Below, one piece after another: positions 17,559 through 26,485 of a stretch of 35,853 nucleotides of DNA. Under the pieces are notes generated by a model. It saw only the letters and a list, made by a program, of their open reading frames with translations. It was not told where the DNA came from and ran no database searches. The DNA is from an uncultured Pirellulaceae bacterium (GTDB lineage Bacteria; Planctomycetota; Planctomycetia; Pirellulales; Pirellulaceae), in the NCBI GenBank assembly GCA_905480235.1, contig CAJQPP010000153.1, forward strand, positions 1 through 35,853. Direction: 5' to 3'. The position numbers and the translations under genes are program-made. Numbering within the stretch: the first letter of the stretch is position 1; the number at the start of each line of letters is the position of its first letter.

Positions 17559-18740
17559 TTAACGCTTGATGGTAACCTGCGACCCGTTGGAAAGGATACC
17601 GAATACGTCTGCCGCGTCTCTTGTTGCCAAGCGAATGGAGCCACGTGTGTCGACTTGACCCGGTGTCGGGTTTGACTCGTGGATTGAAGCATTGCAGTTC
17701 AAACCGATCCAGTATTTTCCGTAAGGATTTTCTGGAGCGGACGCTTCGATTGACTGACCATCGACGCTGTAAATTTGACCCAGTGATTTTTGTTCCACGA
17801 TAAAGCTGCCGTGATCGATGCCTTGCCCATCTTGGCCAATTTCGATATTGAATCGGCCAGCGTACATGCCTTGTAGGAAAAGCGTCAATTCTTGACTCTC
17901 AAGATTGATTTCCGCGTTGAATGGACCTTCGATGATTTTCAACTCAGTACCGGGGATTAAATCGCTGGGAGTCCCAATTTTATTACTGTTTACATTGAAA
18001 ATTAACTGAGGAGGAACATTCCATTTTTGAGCGATGCTATCCAAAGTATCATTGGCTTGAACGACATAAGCGTTGGGACGTAATAAATGTTCGGTGGAAT
18101 AAATGACTTTACCTGCCAACGAATCTAACCACTCCAACATTTGAAGTTTTTGTGCTTGCGATAAATCTGCGTTGTAAAACGACGAAAGTGTTTTAAGCGC
18201 ATTACGAATATCGCCGCGGTTGACCATCGCTTGGATACCCTCCCAGTTGATATTCGGGGTGGCGTTTTCTTCTGCTAAGTCAATGGGTTTCTCAATAACC
18301 GGAGAGAGCTCACCTGCTTGATTCGGTTGAAAGTTACCTCCTCCGGCATTTGGGGATTGGTTAGTAGCGACGTCCTCACGCGATGGTGCTGGGGGTGGCG
18401 GTAGCGGATTGGGATCTGCTTCAAAACCCTGCTCGGAGTCCAATGCCATTGGATCCGGCGTGGGTCGCATGGGTGGCGGTTCCGGCGAAGGCATGGGCAC
18501 ATCGGGAATCTCCAGATCCGGCGAAGGCATGGCTTGAGCGAATTTGTGTTGCGGTTCGGGGGCTGGAGCCTCGGACTTGATCGGAAGCGGAGGGGAAGTT
18601 TCCGTAGGTGGGACGGGAAAAAGTAGATCTATTCCGTTGGCGGATGGTTCGGTTGCACCGGGGGTCGAGATAACCTGATAAGCGCCGTAAGAGACGCCCA
18701 TCAGCATAATGACAACAAACAAATTCTTGATGGAATTCAT
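17559..18740 (-). CDS. LysM plus L,D-transpeptidase-fold protein with Ser in place of catalytic Cys
   Basis: A 393-residue envelope protein. An N-terminal membrane anchor (5-25) is followed by a long Pro/Ser/Glu-rich linker (40-125), a helical segment (160-215), a LysM peptidoglycan-binding domain (224-270) and a YkuD-type L,D-transpeptidase domain (274-392). The YkuD core is recognisable from Y-W-I-G-L-N through I-H-E-S-N to R-G-S-I-R-L. In active enzymes the last motif is (S/T)-x-G-C-(I/V)-R; here the codon at 17639-17637 is TCC (Ser368). The conserved His354 remains. It may be a non-catalytic peptidoglycan binder, or have changed chemistry. A GAGAGGA site precedes the ATG at 18740. The gene seems to be transcribed alone. 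Confidence 0.88.
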   Translation of the reverse strand: MNSIKNLFVVIMLMGVSYGAYQVISTPGATEPSANGIDLLFPVPPTETSPPLPIKSEAPAPEPQHKFAQAMPSPDLEIPDVPMPSPEPPPMRPTPDPMALDSEQGFEADPNPLPPPPAPSREDVATNQSPNAGGGNFQPNQAGELSPVIEKPIDLAEENATPNINWEGIQAMVNRGDIRNALKTLSSFYNADLSQAQKLQMLEWLDSLAGKVIYSTEHLLRPNAYVVQANDTLDSIAQKWNVPPQLIFNVNSNKIGTPSDLIPGTELKIIEGPFNAEINLESQELTLFLQGMYAGRFNIEIGQDGQGIDHGSFIVEQKSLGQIYSVDGQSIEASAPENPYGKYWIGLNCNASIHESNPTPGQVDTRGSIRLATRDAADVFGILSNGSQVTIKR

Positions 18741-18947
18741 GACAGTCCTCTCGACGGTCCAATAAAAAGCTCATGCACGAGTGATGTCACACTTGGGCAT
18801 TGGTATCTGCGAGGCGGGATACTAGAAAAATCCGATGCAAATTGCCAGATCAATCAGTTTCCGCTCATGTTGCTTGCCCTTAAATCCGGGGCAAAGCTTG
18901 CTAGCGTCAGCTGGAATGGGAGCAAGTGCTGCTCTGCGTTGGGGAAA

Positions 18948-20276
18948 TCAGGATTCGCTGCTTCCACTTTTGCCGCGTTGGAGGACGCTGCGGATTTCGA
19001 GCAAACGCTCTGCTAATACTTTTTCGAAACCCCGATCCACCGGCGCGTAGTAGGTGCGTTCGATTCCCAGGTAATCTTGAGCAGCGATTCCCCCGTCGGC
19101 GTTATGCGAATACTGATAATTGGCTCCGTGGCCCAATTCTGATTTGGCAGCGGCGTAATGGGAGTCTCTGAGAGCAACCGGGATGGGCAGGACACGTCCA
19201 TCTCGAATGTCATTGCGTGCTGCATTGATGGCTAAAGTGGCAGCGTTAGATTTGGGGGCGCAGGCCAGGTAGGTTACGGTTTGAGCCAAAGTAAGTTGAC
19301 ATTCGGGCAACCCAATAAATTCACACGCTTGCATGCAAGCGACCGCCAGACTTAGTGCCTGAGGATCTGCATTACCGATATCTTCGCTGGCCAAAATGAC
19401 TAATCTGCGACACAGAAATCGTACGTCTTCGCCGCTCTCAAGCATCCTTGCCAGCCAGTAGATACCGGCATCAGGGTCACTGCCTCGAATACTTTTGATC
19501 AAAGCACTCGCGGTGTCGTAATGAGTGTCATCATCTTGTATGAGCGATTTTTGGGTGACCGATTTCGCCAGCACCTCTGGGGTCAACTCCACGGGCGGTT
19601 GGTTGCTGAGCACGGCGATCTCGAGGATGCCTAACGCTTTGCGGGCGTCTCCATCGCAAATTTTGGCGATGCTGTTTAACGACTCAGTTGACGCGACTAC
19701 GTCGAAGGAACCTAACCCACGGTTCGGATCATCTAATGCACGTTGTAATAGCGAGAAGATATCTTGAGTGGAAAGAGGTTCGAACTGAAAGACTTGACTG
19801 CGACTAACTAACGCTGCATTGATCGCGAAGAACGGATTCGAGGTAGTAGCGCCTACCAAGCTGACGATGCCTTGCTCCACATCAGCCATAACCGCATCCT
19901 GTTGCGCTTTGTTGAAGCGATGGATCTCATCAATAAACAAAAGCGTAGCGGTTCCTCCGGAGGCGAGTTCATCTCGGGCTTCTTCCAATGCTGCGCGAAG
20001 TTCTTTGACACCATGCAGGACCGCACTGATTTCCCTGAATTGACGGTTTGTTTCTGTCGCCAAAAGACGAGCCAGCGTGGTTTTGCCAGTACCCGGAGGC
20101 CCGTACAGCACAATCGAGCCCAAGCGATCGGATTGGATGAGTCGCCGCAAAAGACCGTCGGGTCCCAAGATGTGCTGTTGCCCTACAAATTCGTCGAGGT
20201 TTTGGGGACGCATCCTCGCCGCGAGTGGCTGCGCGGTTTGCAAAGCATCGTGTTCCATCTTTTCAAATAGTGACAT
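18948..20276 (-). CDS. rarA: Replication-associated recombination protein A (MgsA/RarA ATPase)
   Basis: A 442-residue AAA+ ATPase of the clamp-loader-like RarA/MgsA/WRNIP1 family, which acts at stalled replication forks in the cytoplasm. Walker A is GPPGTGKTT (59-67), Walker B is L-L-F-I-D-E-I-H-R-F (112-121), sensor 1 is in G-A-T-T-S-N-P-F (141-148), and the arginine-finger region is A-L-V-S-R-S-Q-V-F. The C-terminal tetramerisation domain is present (R-G-S-D-P-D-A-G-I-Y-W-L-A-R-M, and later P-I-P-V-A-L-R-D). Family length and order are normal. It sits alone, between the LysM protein and the respiratory locus, on the same strand, with gaps of about 180-210 bases on each side. Confidence 0.95.
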   Translation of the reverse strand: MSLFEKMEHDALQTAQPLAARMRPQNLDEFVGQQHILGPDGLLRRLIQSDRLGSIVLYGPPGTGKTTLARLLATETNRQFREISAVLHGVKELRAALEEARDELASGGTATLLFIDEIHRFNKAQQDAVMADVEQGIVSLVGATTSNPFFAINAALVSRSQVFQFEPLSTQDIFSLLQRALDDPNRGLGSFDVVASTESLNSIAKICDGDARKALGILEIAVLSNQPPVELTPEVLAKSVTQKSLIQDDDTHYDTASALIKSIRGSDPDAGIYWLARMLESGEDVRFLCRRLVILASEDIGNADPQALSLAVACMQACEFIGLPECQLTLAQTVTYLACAPKSNAATLAINAARNDIRDGRVLPIPVALRDSHYAAAKSELGHGANYQYSHNADGGIAAQDYLGIERTYYAPVDRGFEKVLAERLLEIRSVLQRGKSGSSES

Positions 20277-20458
20277 TTCTCCACTTTAGAGAACCGCCGC
20301 CGCTGGCTCAAGAAGGCAGAGAAGCAACCGGTAGACGCTGTCCTGAAAAGGTACGGGAAGTTTGCCATAACCATGCGTTTTTACGTCTGGACGGTCACGG
20401 TAGTGGCCGCGGGTTGGCCATTTGATGTCCGGGCGTTGTGTTCGAAAATCAGATCGGT

Positions 20459-21136
20459 TCAGGCGGTGAGTAGAAAGACACCCAACATGGCCAACCAAAC
20501 CCCGTCGAGAAAATGCCAGTAAGAGGCACAGTGTTCCACTGCGTAATTGCGCTCGTGATCGTATTTTCCCCGGTACCCTTGAAAGATCACCCAACCTAAA
20601 AAGGCCAGACCACCGACGACGTGCAAGGCATGCAAGAACGACATGGTGAAACAGATGCCGTAGACTTTGGTAGAACCATCAAATTCGTTGAAGTGCGTGG
20701 ACCATAACAAATTCATACCGGAGTACTGGATGGCGAGAAAGGCAACAGCCGCCACCCATGCGCCGATCAACCAACGTCGGAAAGAAGCTTGATGCTCACG
20801 CCTGATACACCATACAGCTCGCTGTAAAAACATGCTGACAAACACCAGTGCAATGGTGCTGACCCAAAACGAGGTCGGCAGTTTTAACCTAACGTACTCA
20901 CGCGAAATGGGCTGAAAAGATTGGGAACGAATCGCCCAATAAGAAATAATACCGGCGACGAAAAAAACGGCGAGTGAGACCAGGAACAAATAGAAGATCA
21001 GCTTGGCCCGGTAAACATCGCCGCGGACAGGAACCACCGACAAGGAGGTGCTAATTGGTGGGCGACTGCCAAAACGAGGGCGCTGATTCCCGATGGGGTT
21101 CATCGCCAGGTCAGCTTGTTCTTCAGAGCCGGACAT
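20459..21136 (-). CDS. Heme-copper oxidase subunit III family protein, divergent
   Basis: A 225-residue membrane protein with five likely TM segments, of the cytochrome c oxidase subunit III family: M-S-F-L-H-A-L-H-V-V-G-G and A-S-Y-W-H-F-L-D-G-V-W are characteristic. It is the last gene of the respiratory operon and overlaps the COX4-like gene by 14 bases. In the first membrane helix, the Glu that is highly conserved in subunit III (E50 in the CtaE encoded at 21633) is Leu55 here, in F-L-V-S-L-A-V-F-F. It is therefore a second, altered subunit III, likely a structural component of the oxidase or of the oxidase-ACIII contact. Confidence 0.86.
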   Translation of the reverse strand: MSGSEEQADLAMNPIGNQRPRFGSRPPISTSLSVVPVRGDVYRAKLIFYLFLVSLAVFFVAGIISYWAIRSQSFQPISREYVRLKLPTSFWVSTIALVFVSMFLQRAVWCIRREHQASFRRWLIGAWVAAVAFLAIQYSGMNLLWSTHFNEFDGSTKVYGICFTMSFLHALHVVGGLAFLGWVIFQGYRGKYDHERNYAVEHCASYWHFLDGVWLAMLGVFLLTA

Positions 21137-21587
21137 ATGGATTTGTTTTCGCTAATGGGTTTACCGACCCTTCGACCAGGGTCGCCGGAGGCATTGGCTG
21201 AACGGTGTTCGAGCTTACCCCAGGGGCGGTTCTATCAACTCGAGGAGCAGGTCGCTTGTCTTCCGGGAAACTGTCGATGTCATCCCGGTACGAACCCGTA
21301 TCCATAAGAGTAAAACCGATAAATAGCGAGACAAAAAACAGGGAAGAGATAAAAGCAACGACATTGAAGCCTTTTTCCCAAAACATATGCATAAAAAAGA
21401 GCATAACCAAGGTCGCTTTTATCGTCGCGATTGTCATCGCAATGATGATATCGGCGGACCCGAGCGGTAAGTCGTTCAAGACTACCGTCAAAATGGTCAG
21501 AAATACCAAACTGGAAAATACTGCGAGCAGTAATTTCACGGAGACCGGGTGAGCGAATCCATGGTCGTGTTGGTGCGAGTCAGTCAT
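21123..21587 (-). CDS. Cytochrome c oxidase subunit IV-like protein (CtaF/CyoD type)
   Basis: A 154-residue protein with three TM segments in its first ~95 residues. The segment I-K-A-T-L-V-M-L-F-F-M-H-M is the family hallmark of small prokaryotic subunit IV proteins that stabilise heme-copper oxidases. The N terminus is His-rich (D-S-H-Q-H-D-H-G-F-A-H). The C terminus adds a ~55-residue Pro-rich tail beyond the usual ~100 residues. It lies between ctaE and the second subunit III gene and overlaps the latter by 14 bases. Role in assembly or stability is inferred from the family. Confidence 0.86.
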   Translation of the reverse strand: MTDSHQHDHGFAHPVSVKLLLAVFSSLVFLTILTVVLNDLPLGSADIIIAMTIATIKATLVMLFFMHMFWEKGFNVVAFISSLFFVSLFIGFTLMDTGSYRDDIDSFPEDKRPAPRVDRTAPGVSSNTVQPMPPATLVEGSVNPLAKTNPYVRL

Positions 21588-21632
21588 TGGAAATCTCCAG
21601 CTCGCTAGAGCTAGTGTCTAACAGTGAATTGG

Positions 21633-22652
21633 TTAGTTGATCAAATACAGCAGCGGGAACAGGTAGATCCAGATTAAATCGACAAGGTGCCAATAGAGAC
21701 CTACATAATCAACAGGTCCAAAATAATCAGGGCGAAAGTGTGCTTTTAGACAGCGAAAATATAACCAGCTGAGAGCCGCCATTCCCGCAATTACATGGAT
21801 CGCGTGCAGGCCGGTCATGCAGTAGTAAATACTAAAAAAGACGCCGATTTGTGGTGGTCTTTCGCTTGTGGAATCTGGTCCCGTGGCTATGGAATCCCCC
21901 GCGTGGTCGCCGTCGTGACCGTGGTCACCGGCATGCTCTTCGGCCTCCAAATTCGCCTCATGCCAATTTTGGTAGGTTTGCCCTGCAAAGGCACCGACGA
22001 AATACCCGCTCATCATGATGGCTAAACCCAACATGAATTGGGCCATTAATCGTTTTCCTGTGGCAGCCATAGCGACAGCACCTGCGGAAAACAACGTGAG
22101 GCATAGCAGCGGCAGCATGCTCAGCGTCACGAGCCATTTGGAAATGTGTAACGTCCCCGCAATACCACCGGACTCGGCCTCGGGATGGTAACCTTCCATG
22201 TAGTTGTAGTAACTCACGGGCAGGATGTACAAATCCCATTTGTGGCTGTATTCAACGGCCTTAATACCGAGAAACGCCGCGGCGCAAATCATCGTGATGA
22301 GAATCAACTTGCCGGCAAAATTGTTGTTGCCGAGTTGTGCGGCCCGCACTGCCCAAGCCATCGTGAGGCTACTAAATAGCAGCACGATCGTGTTGATCCC
22401 GCCCAAAACTTTATCGAGGAATTGAGAGGCGTCTACAAAGACCTCTGGGTGGTGATACCGGTAGAGCACGTAAGCGACGAACAAGCCACTGAAGAATAAG
22501 ACTTCAGTGACTAGGAATACCCAGATGCCGAGCTTTCCGGAATCGAATTGCTGTTCGGCACTATCAAAATGATGCGCAATGAACTCTCCGTGATCATGAT
22601 GATCATCGTCGTGCTCGTCGTGCGAATCAGCGGTCTCTTCAACCGTTGACAT
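21633..22652 (-). CDS. ctaE: Cytochrome c oxidase subunit III
   Basis: A 339-residue integral membrane subunit of the aa3-type oxidase. The conserved Glu50 in F-L-V-T-E-V-L-F-F, L-H-A-I-H-V-I-A-G and L-Y-W-H-L-V-D-L-I-W near the C terminus identify it. It is longer than the usual ~200-270 residues for two reasons: a His/Asp-rich N-terminal tail (11-28, H-D-E-H-D-D-D-H-H-D-H) and a second acidic His-rich insert (about 231-254, H-A-G-D-H-G-H-D-G-D-H). Both look exposed and able to bind metal. GGAGAG ends five bases before the ATG. It follows ctaD by 57 bases in the same operon. Confidence 0.92.
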   Translation of the reverse strand: MSTVEETADSHDEHDDDHHDHGEFIAHHFDSAEQQFDSGKLGIWVFLVTEVLFFSGLFVAYVLYRYHHPEVFVDASQFLDKVLGGINTIVLLFSSLTMAWAVRAAQLGNNNFAGKLILITMICAAAFLGIKAVEYSHKWDLYILPVSYYNYMEGYHPEAESGGIAGTLHISKWLVTLSMLPLLCLTLFSAGAVAMAATGKRLMAQFMLGLAIMMSGYFVGAFAGQTYQNWHEANLEAEEHAGDHGHDGDHAGDSIATGPDSTSERPPQIGVFFSIYYCMTGLHAIHVIAGMAALSWLYFRCLKAHFRPDYFGPVDYVGLYWHLVDLIWIYLFPLLYLIN

Positions 22653-22709
22653 GGATCTCTCCGAAGGGAATGGTGTTTGTCGTTAGCACGGATCTACCGT
22701 GCCTCTATC

Positions 22710-24416
22710 TTAAGCTTTTGTCGGTTCAGGTGCAGGAACCTCAGGGGTTTCCGGCGTCACAAAATCGCGTTGGATGTAAGTATCCATCTCTTCATCGTAT
22801 ACCATGGCACTGAAATCATAAGGTGCATTCATGTGGATCTTATGGTCAAAGTTGTGGAATGATGGTGGCGAACTGGATTGCCATTCTAGAGATGCTGCAC
22901 CGAATGGGTTTCCACCAATCTTGCGTCCAAAGAATACCGCGTGGACCAAAACTGCGAAAGCCAGCAAAATCCCAATTCCAAGAATGAAAGCACCGATCGT
23001 AGATGCCTGATGGAAGATCTCGAACTCTGGATCATAGCGGGCATATCGGCGGGGCATTCCGCGTGAGCCCATGACGAACTGGGGAAAGAACGTCAGGTTA
23101 AATCCTACAAATACGAGGAAGCAACCAACCCGCCCCAAGAAATCGTTGTACATGCGGCCAAACATTTTTGGCCACCAGTGATACAAACCACCCAGAAGGG
23201 CCGTCAAAGTTCCGCCCACCATGACAAAGTGGAAGTGAGCAACCACAAAATAAGTGTCATGCAAGTGAATGTCCGTCGACAGGGTTCCGAGGAACAAACC
23301 TGTCAGACCACCAATTCCAAACAGGAATATAAAGGACAGTGCGTAGCACATCGGAGTTACTAATTTGATCGAGCCCTTGTACAGCGTCGCTAACCAGTTA
23401 AACACCTTGACCGCAGATGGAATCGCCACCGAGAAGGTGATTGCACTAAATACGAGGGTTACCAGTTGGGATTGGCCACTTGTGAACATGTGGTGACCCC
23501 AAACGAGGAAGCCGAGCAATGCGATGGCCACGCTGGAAAACGCGATGAACGAGTACCCGAAAATTTTCTTATGGCTGTAAACCGATATCAGTTCACTAAT
23601 GACACCCATGGCAGGCAAAATCATGATGTACACGGCTGGGTGCGAATAGAACCAGAAAAAGTGCTGGAACAATACAGGGTCGCCACCATAGGCCGGATCA
23701 AAGATACCGATATGCATAACGCGTTCGGCGATCAGCAAAAGCAAGGTGATGCCCAATACCGGTGTCGCCAAAATCTGGATGATTGAGGTCGCGTACAAGG
23801 ACCAGATGAAAAGAGGCAGTTTGAACCATCCCATGGTTTTGGGCCGCATCGTATTCACCGTTACCAGGAAATTCAGCCCCGTGAAAATGGAGCTAAAGCC
23901 AAGAATAAAGGCTCCCATCGTGGCGTAGATCACCGCGGTCGTCGTTGTAATGCTGTACGGCGTGTAAAAGGTCCAGCCCGTGTCTAAACCGTTGGTCAAC
24001 ATGGCCGTCAGTAGGAATGCTGTTCCAAACATCCACAGGTAGAAACTGCATAGATTCAATCTGGGGAAAGCGACGTCCTTTGCCCCCAACATCATGGGAA
24101 GTACAAAGTTACCCAAGGCTGCCGGAATACTCGGAATAATAAACGCAAAAACCATGATGGCCCCATGCAGGGTAAACATCTGGTTGTATTGGGCTTCGGA
24201 TAAGAAGTTTTCATCGCCAGTAAAAAGCTCACTTCGCAGAATTAAAGCGAAGACCCCGGCGAGGAACAATGCGAATGTGACACCAATCAGGTACATGACG
24301 CCGATACGCTTATGATCCAGCGTAAACAACCATGACTTGATACCGCTCGAGCATTTCAAGTAGTTATTTTCTTCGGCGTGACCAAAAAGTTTTTGTGCCT
24401 GAGGAGTTGCTGACAT
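22710..24416 (-). CDS. ctaD: Cytochrome c oxidase subunit I, A2-type
   Basis: A 568-residue catalytic subunit that reduces O2 to water and pumps protons. Ligands are visible: heme a His84 and His396, heme a3 His394, CuB His259, His308 and His309, and the cross-linked Tyr263 in H-P-A-V-Y. The Glu of A1-type D channels (H-P-E-V-Y) is Ala261, and Y257-S258 precede the His, giving the Y-S-H-P motif of A2-type oxidases such as those of Rhodothermus and Thermus caa3. About 12 TM segments are expected. AAGGTG a few bases before the ATG is the ribosome binding site. It lies 81 bases after ctaC. Heme a biosynthesis genes (ctaA/ctaB) are not in the window. Confidence 0.96.
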   Translation of the reverse strand: MSATPQAQKLFGHAEENNYLKCSSGIKSWLFTLDHKRIGVMYLIGVTFALFLAGVFALILRSELFTGDENFLSEAQYNQMFTLHGAIMVFAFIIPSIPAALGNFVLPMMLGAKDVAFPRLNLCSFYLWMFGTAFLLTAMLTNGLDTGWTFYTPYSITTTTAVIYATMGAFILGFSSIFTGLNFLVTVNTMRPKTMGWFKLPLFIWSLYATSIIQILATPVLGITLLLLIAERVMHIGIFDPAYGGDPVLFQHFFWFYSHPAVYIMILPAMGVISELISVYSHKKIFGYSFIAFSSVAIALLGFLVWGHHMFTSGQSQLVTLVFSAITFSVAIPSAVKVFNWLATLYKGSIKLVTPMCYALSFIFLFGIGGLTGLFLGTLSTDIHLHDTYFVVAHFHFVMVGGTLTALLGGLYHWWPKMFGRMYNDFLGRVGCFLVFVGFNLTFFPQFVMGSRGMPRRYARYDPEFEIFHQASTIGAFILGIGILLAFAVLVHAVFFGRKIGGNPFGAASLEWQSSSPPSFHNFDHKIHMNAPYDFSAMVYDEEMDTYIQRDFVTPETPEVPAPEPTKA

Positions 24417-24497
24417 GTTGTCACCTTTTATCTATTTGAACGGTAAGTCCACTGACCGTCCGGGTTCTCTAAATTTTGTTTCGCAGAGGTCGGTTTG

Positions 24498-25583
24498 TTA
24501 CTCGGCAGCAGGTTTATCACCATCTGCCGTATCGACCTTTTCCCGAGCCTCGCTGGCGGGGAGGTTTAACTCGTCTTCTATTTTCGCGTTTGGCGTCAAG
24601 CTCTTGATGTAAGCTCGGAGCCAAAAAATCTGGTCGTCATTCAGTTTGCCTTGGAAGGAGGGCATTTGGTTCGCGTACCCCTTCACCAGCTTCGCTCCAG
24701 GATTCAGTAGTGATTCCCGGAAATAGTTGTCATTCACTTCGACGGTTGAGCCGTCTGAGAGTGTCTCCATTTTCCCCCAGATGCCGCCAAGTCCGGGACC
24801 GGTCTTTTTAACATCGTTGTTGTTGTGACATCCCGAGCATTTCATGTTGAAGAGCCTTTGACCATTCTTGATGGGCGTCTCGTCTTCCCATGGGTAAAAG
24901 GTTGCCTGGTCACGTTCCTCTTGACTGTTGTAAACGTGTACGTTGGTCTTCATAAGACTGTGACTGTCGCCGCAATACTCGGTGCAATAAAGTCGGAAGA
25001 TACCTTCCTTCGTTGGCTTAACCCATGTGTATGTATACCGGCCGGGTACCACGTCTTGTTTTTGACGGAAAGCTGGCACGAAAAAGCTGTGCAGAACGTC
25101 TCTCGATTCCATTACAAATTCTACGGGACGATTGCGAACGAGGTGAAGTTCCGTCGTCGCGTCTCCGTTGGGGTAATGAAATTCCCAATTGAATTGCCGG
25201 GCGATGACTTGAATTTGTTCCGCATCGCCGGGCGTTACCCGCATGTTGAAAAATCCGGCCGCTCCATCGACGAAAAACCAAATCAACAAGAACCCAGGTA
25301 GCACCGACCAAGCGATTTCGAGAGCGGTGTTGTGCGAGGCACTTTTTTCAACTTTGTGGCCCGGGCGATCGCGGTATTTGATCACGAAGTAAATCATGAA
25401 ACCGACGATGGCGGCAAAGAAAACCAAAGAAACCCAAAAGATCAACATAAACAGAGGATCCACATCCTTTGCAAATGAAGAAGCCGCTTCTGGGAACCAG
25501 TAGCTGCCGTCCCTGTACTCTGGCGCCGCAGGTACCAGACTTTCAGACTCAGTTTGTGCCAATAGGCCAATTAAATTAAGCAT
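24498..25583 (-). CDS. ctaC: Cytochrome c oxidase subunit II with fused cytochrome c domain (caa3)
   Basis: A 361-residue subunit that takes electrons from ACIII or soluble cytochrome c. Two TM segments (about 45-70 and 90-112) are followed by the CuA cupredoxin domain: His165, Cys200, Glu202, Cys204, His208 and Met211 in C-T-E-Y-C-G-D-S-H-S-L-M supply all CuA ligands. A C-terminal class I cytochrome c domain holds C-S-G-C-H (249-253), with a likely distal Met in N-Q-M-P-S-F. This is the caa3 arrangement. The N terminus reads M-L-N-L-I-G-L-L-A-Q, a short possible signal. The gene starts two bases after the stop of the SCO gene, so the two are translationally close. Confidence 0.96.
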   Translation of the reverse strand: MLNLIGLLAQTESESLVPAAPEYRDGSYWFPEAASSFAKDVDPLFMLIFWVSLVFFAAIVGFMIYFVIKYRDRPGHKVEKSASHNTALEIAWSVLPGFLLIWFFVDGAAGFFNMRVTPGDAEQIQVIARQFNWEFHYPNGDATTELHLVRNRPVEFVMESRDVLHSFFVPAFRQKQDVVPGRYTYTWVKPTKEGIFRLYCTEYCGDSHSLMKTNVHVYNSQEERDQATFYPWEDETPIKNGQRLFNMKCSGCHNNNDVKKTGPGLGGIWGKMETLSDGSTVEVNDNYFRESLLNPGAKLVKGYANQMPSFQGKLNDDQIFWLRAYIKSLTPNAKIEDELNLPASEAREKVDTADGDKPAAE

Positions 25584-25585
25584 GA

Positions 25586-26482
25586 TTAATTCTCACCCGA
25601 ACGTTCGTCCGTAGCGTTGATATCGGAATCTTTAGATGAGTTCGGAACGGCGTTATTTCGCCGAACCCAATAAGGGACGATGCCAACCAGCAAACAAACA
25701 ATCGTGCCCATGCCCGCTAGTCGCATCAGTCGAATGGCGCTCATCGAATACTTGCCCGTTGTGGCATCAAAGATGTAGCACCCAGAAAAATATAAAACCT
25801 TGTCCTTGATCGAACCAATTTCGCCACGGCCAGCCTCGATTAACGCCGGTCTGAGTTGGCGATCCAATCCACCCTCCAAACCGTCCAGGTACCGCGATAT
25901 GCGACCATCTGATGTGCAGAATATGAATGCAGCAGGATGGGAGTAAAATCGTTCCGCAGGAATATACTTGTACTTAAAACCGCAAGCCTCTGCTAAAGCG
26001 GTGATATTAGCTTTGTCGCCTCTCAAGAAGTGCCATCCTTTGGCAGAATCCAAATTGCCATAGGCAGCAACGTATTTCGCTTTTGTCTCTGCCAGTTGCT
26101 TGGATTGCTCTGTGGGATCGAGGCTAACCGAAACGATTTCAAAATCTTCGCCGGGAACCAAGTCGATGTTCTGTAGTTCGGTCGCCAAGTTTTGCAACTG
26201 CACGACACAAATCTTGGGGCAATCCGAATAGTTGAAAGATAAAAGAACGGGCCGATTATTGGTGAATAGTTCGCCAAATTGAATAAATCGATTTTTGTCG
26301 TCCTCAAACTCAAGACTCATCGGTAAGTCTTGACCGAGTTTCTGGGTGACTCCAATGTCCTGTGCAACTTCGGGTAATTCTTCCAGCGCGACCTGTGCAA
26401 ACGCGGAAGCGGCGAAGCCCCAACCAGCGATCAGCCATGCCAGTGCGAAAAGTAAATTTCGAAATTGATTGCGACTCTTCAT
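25586..26482 (-). CDS. SCO1/SenC family copper chaperone with C-terminal membrane anchor
   Basis: A 298-residue thioredoxin-fold copper-binding protein needed to load the CuA site of subunit II. A cleavable-looking signal ends A-S-A-F-A-Q (25-30). The copper motif is C88-P-K-I-C92, with the third ligand His182 in F-Y-S-H-P. These are the standard SCO residues. The family usually has an N-terminal anchor and ~200 residues; this protein also carries a C-terminal hydrophobic segment near 252-272 and a polar tail, so it may be anchored at its C terminus. It lies directly before ctaC, two bases apart, where a CuA assembly factor would be useful. Confidence 0.92.
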   Translation of the reverse strand: MKSRNQFRNLLFALAWLIAGWGFAASAFAQVALEELPEVAQDIGVTQKLGQDLPMSLEFEDDKNRFIQFGELFTNNRPVLLSFNYSDCPKICVVQLQNLATELQNIDLVPGEDFEIVSVSLDPTEQSKQLAETKAKYVAAYGNLDSAKGWHFLRGDKANITALAEACGFKYKYIPAERFYSHPAAFIFCTSDGRISRYLDGLEGGLDRQLRPALIEAGRGEIGSIKDKVLYFSGCYIFDATTGKYSMSAIRLMRLAGMGTIVCLLVGIVPYWVRRNNAVPNSSKDSDINATDERSGEN

Positions 26483-26485
26483 CGA

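Noticed and set aside
18440..18540. Direct repeat with the unit TCCGGCGAAGGCATGG
   Set aside because: It encodes repeated M-P-S-P-(D/E) units of the Pro-rich linker in the LysM protein and needs no separate explanation.
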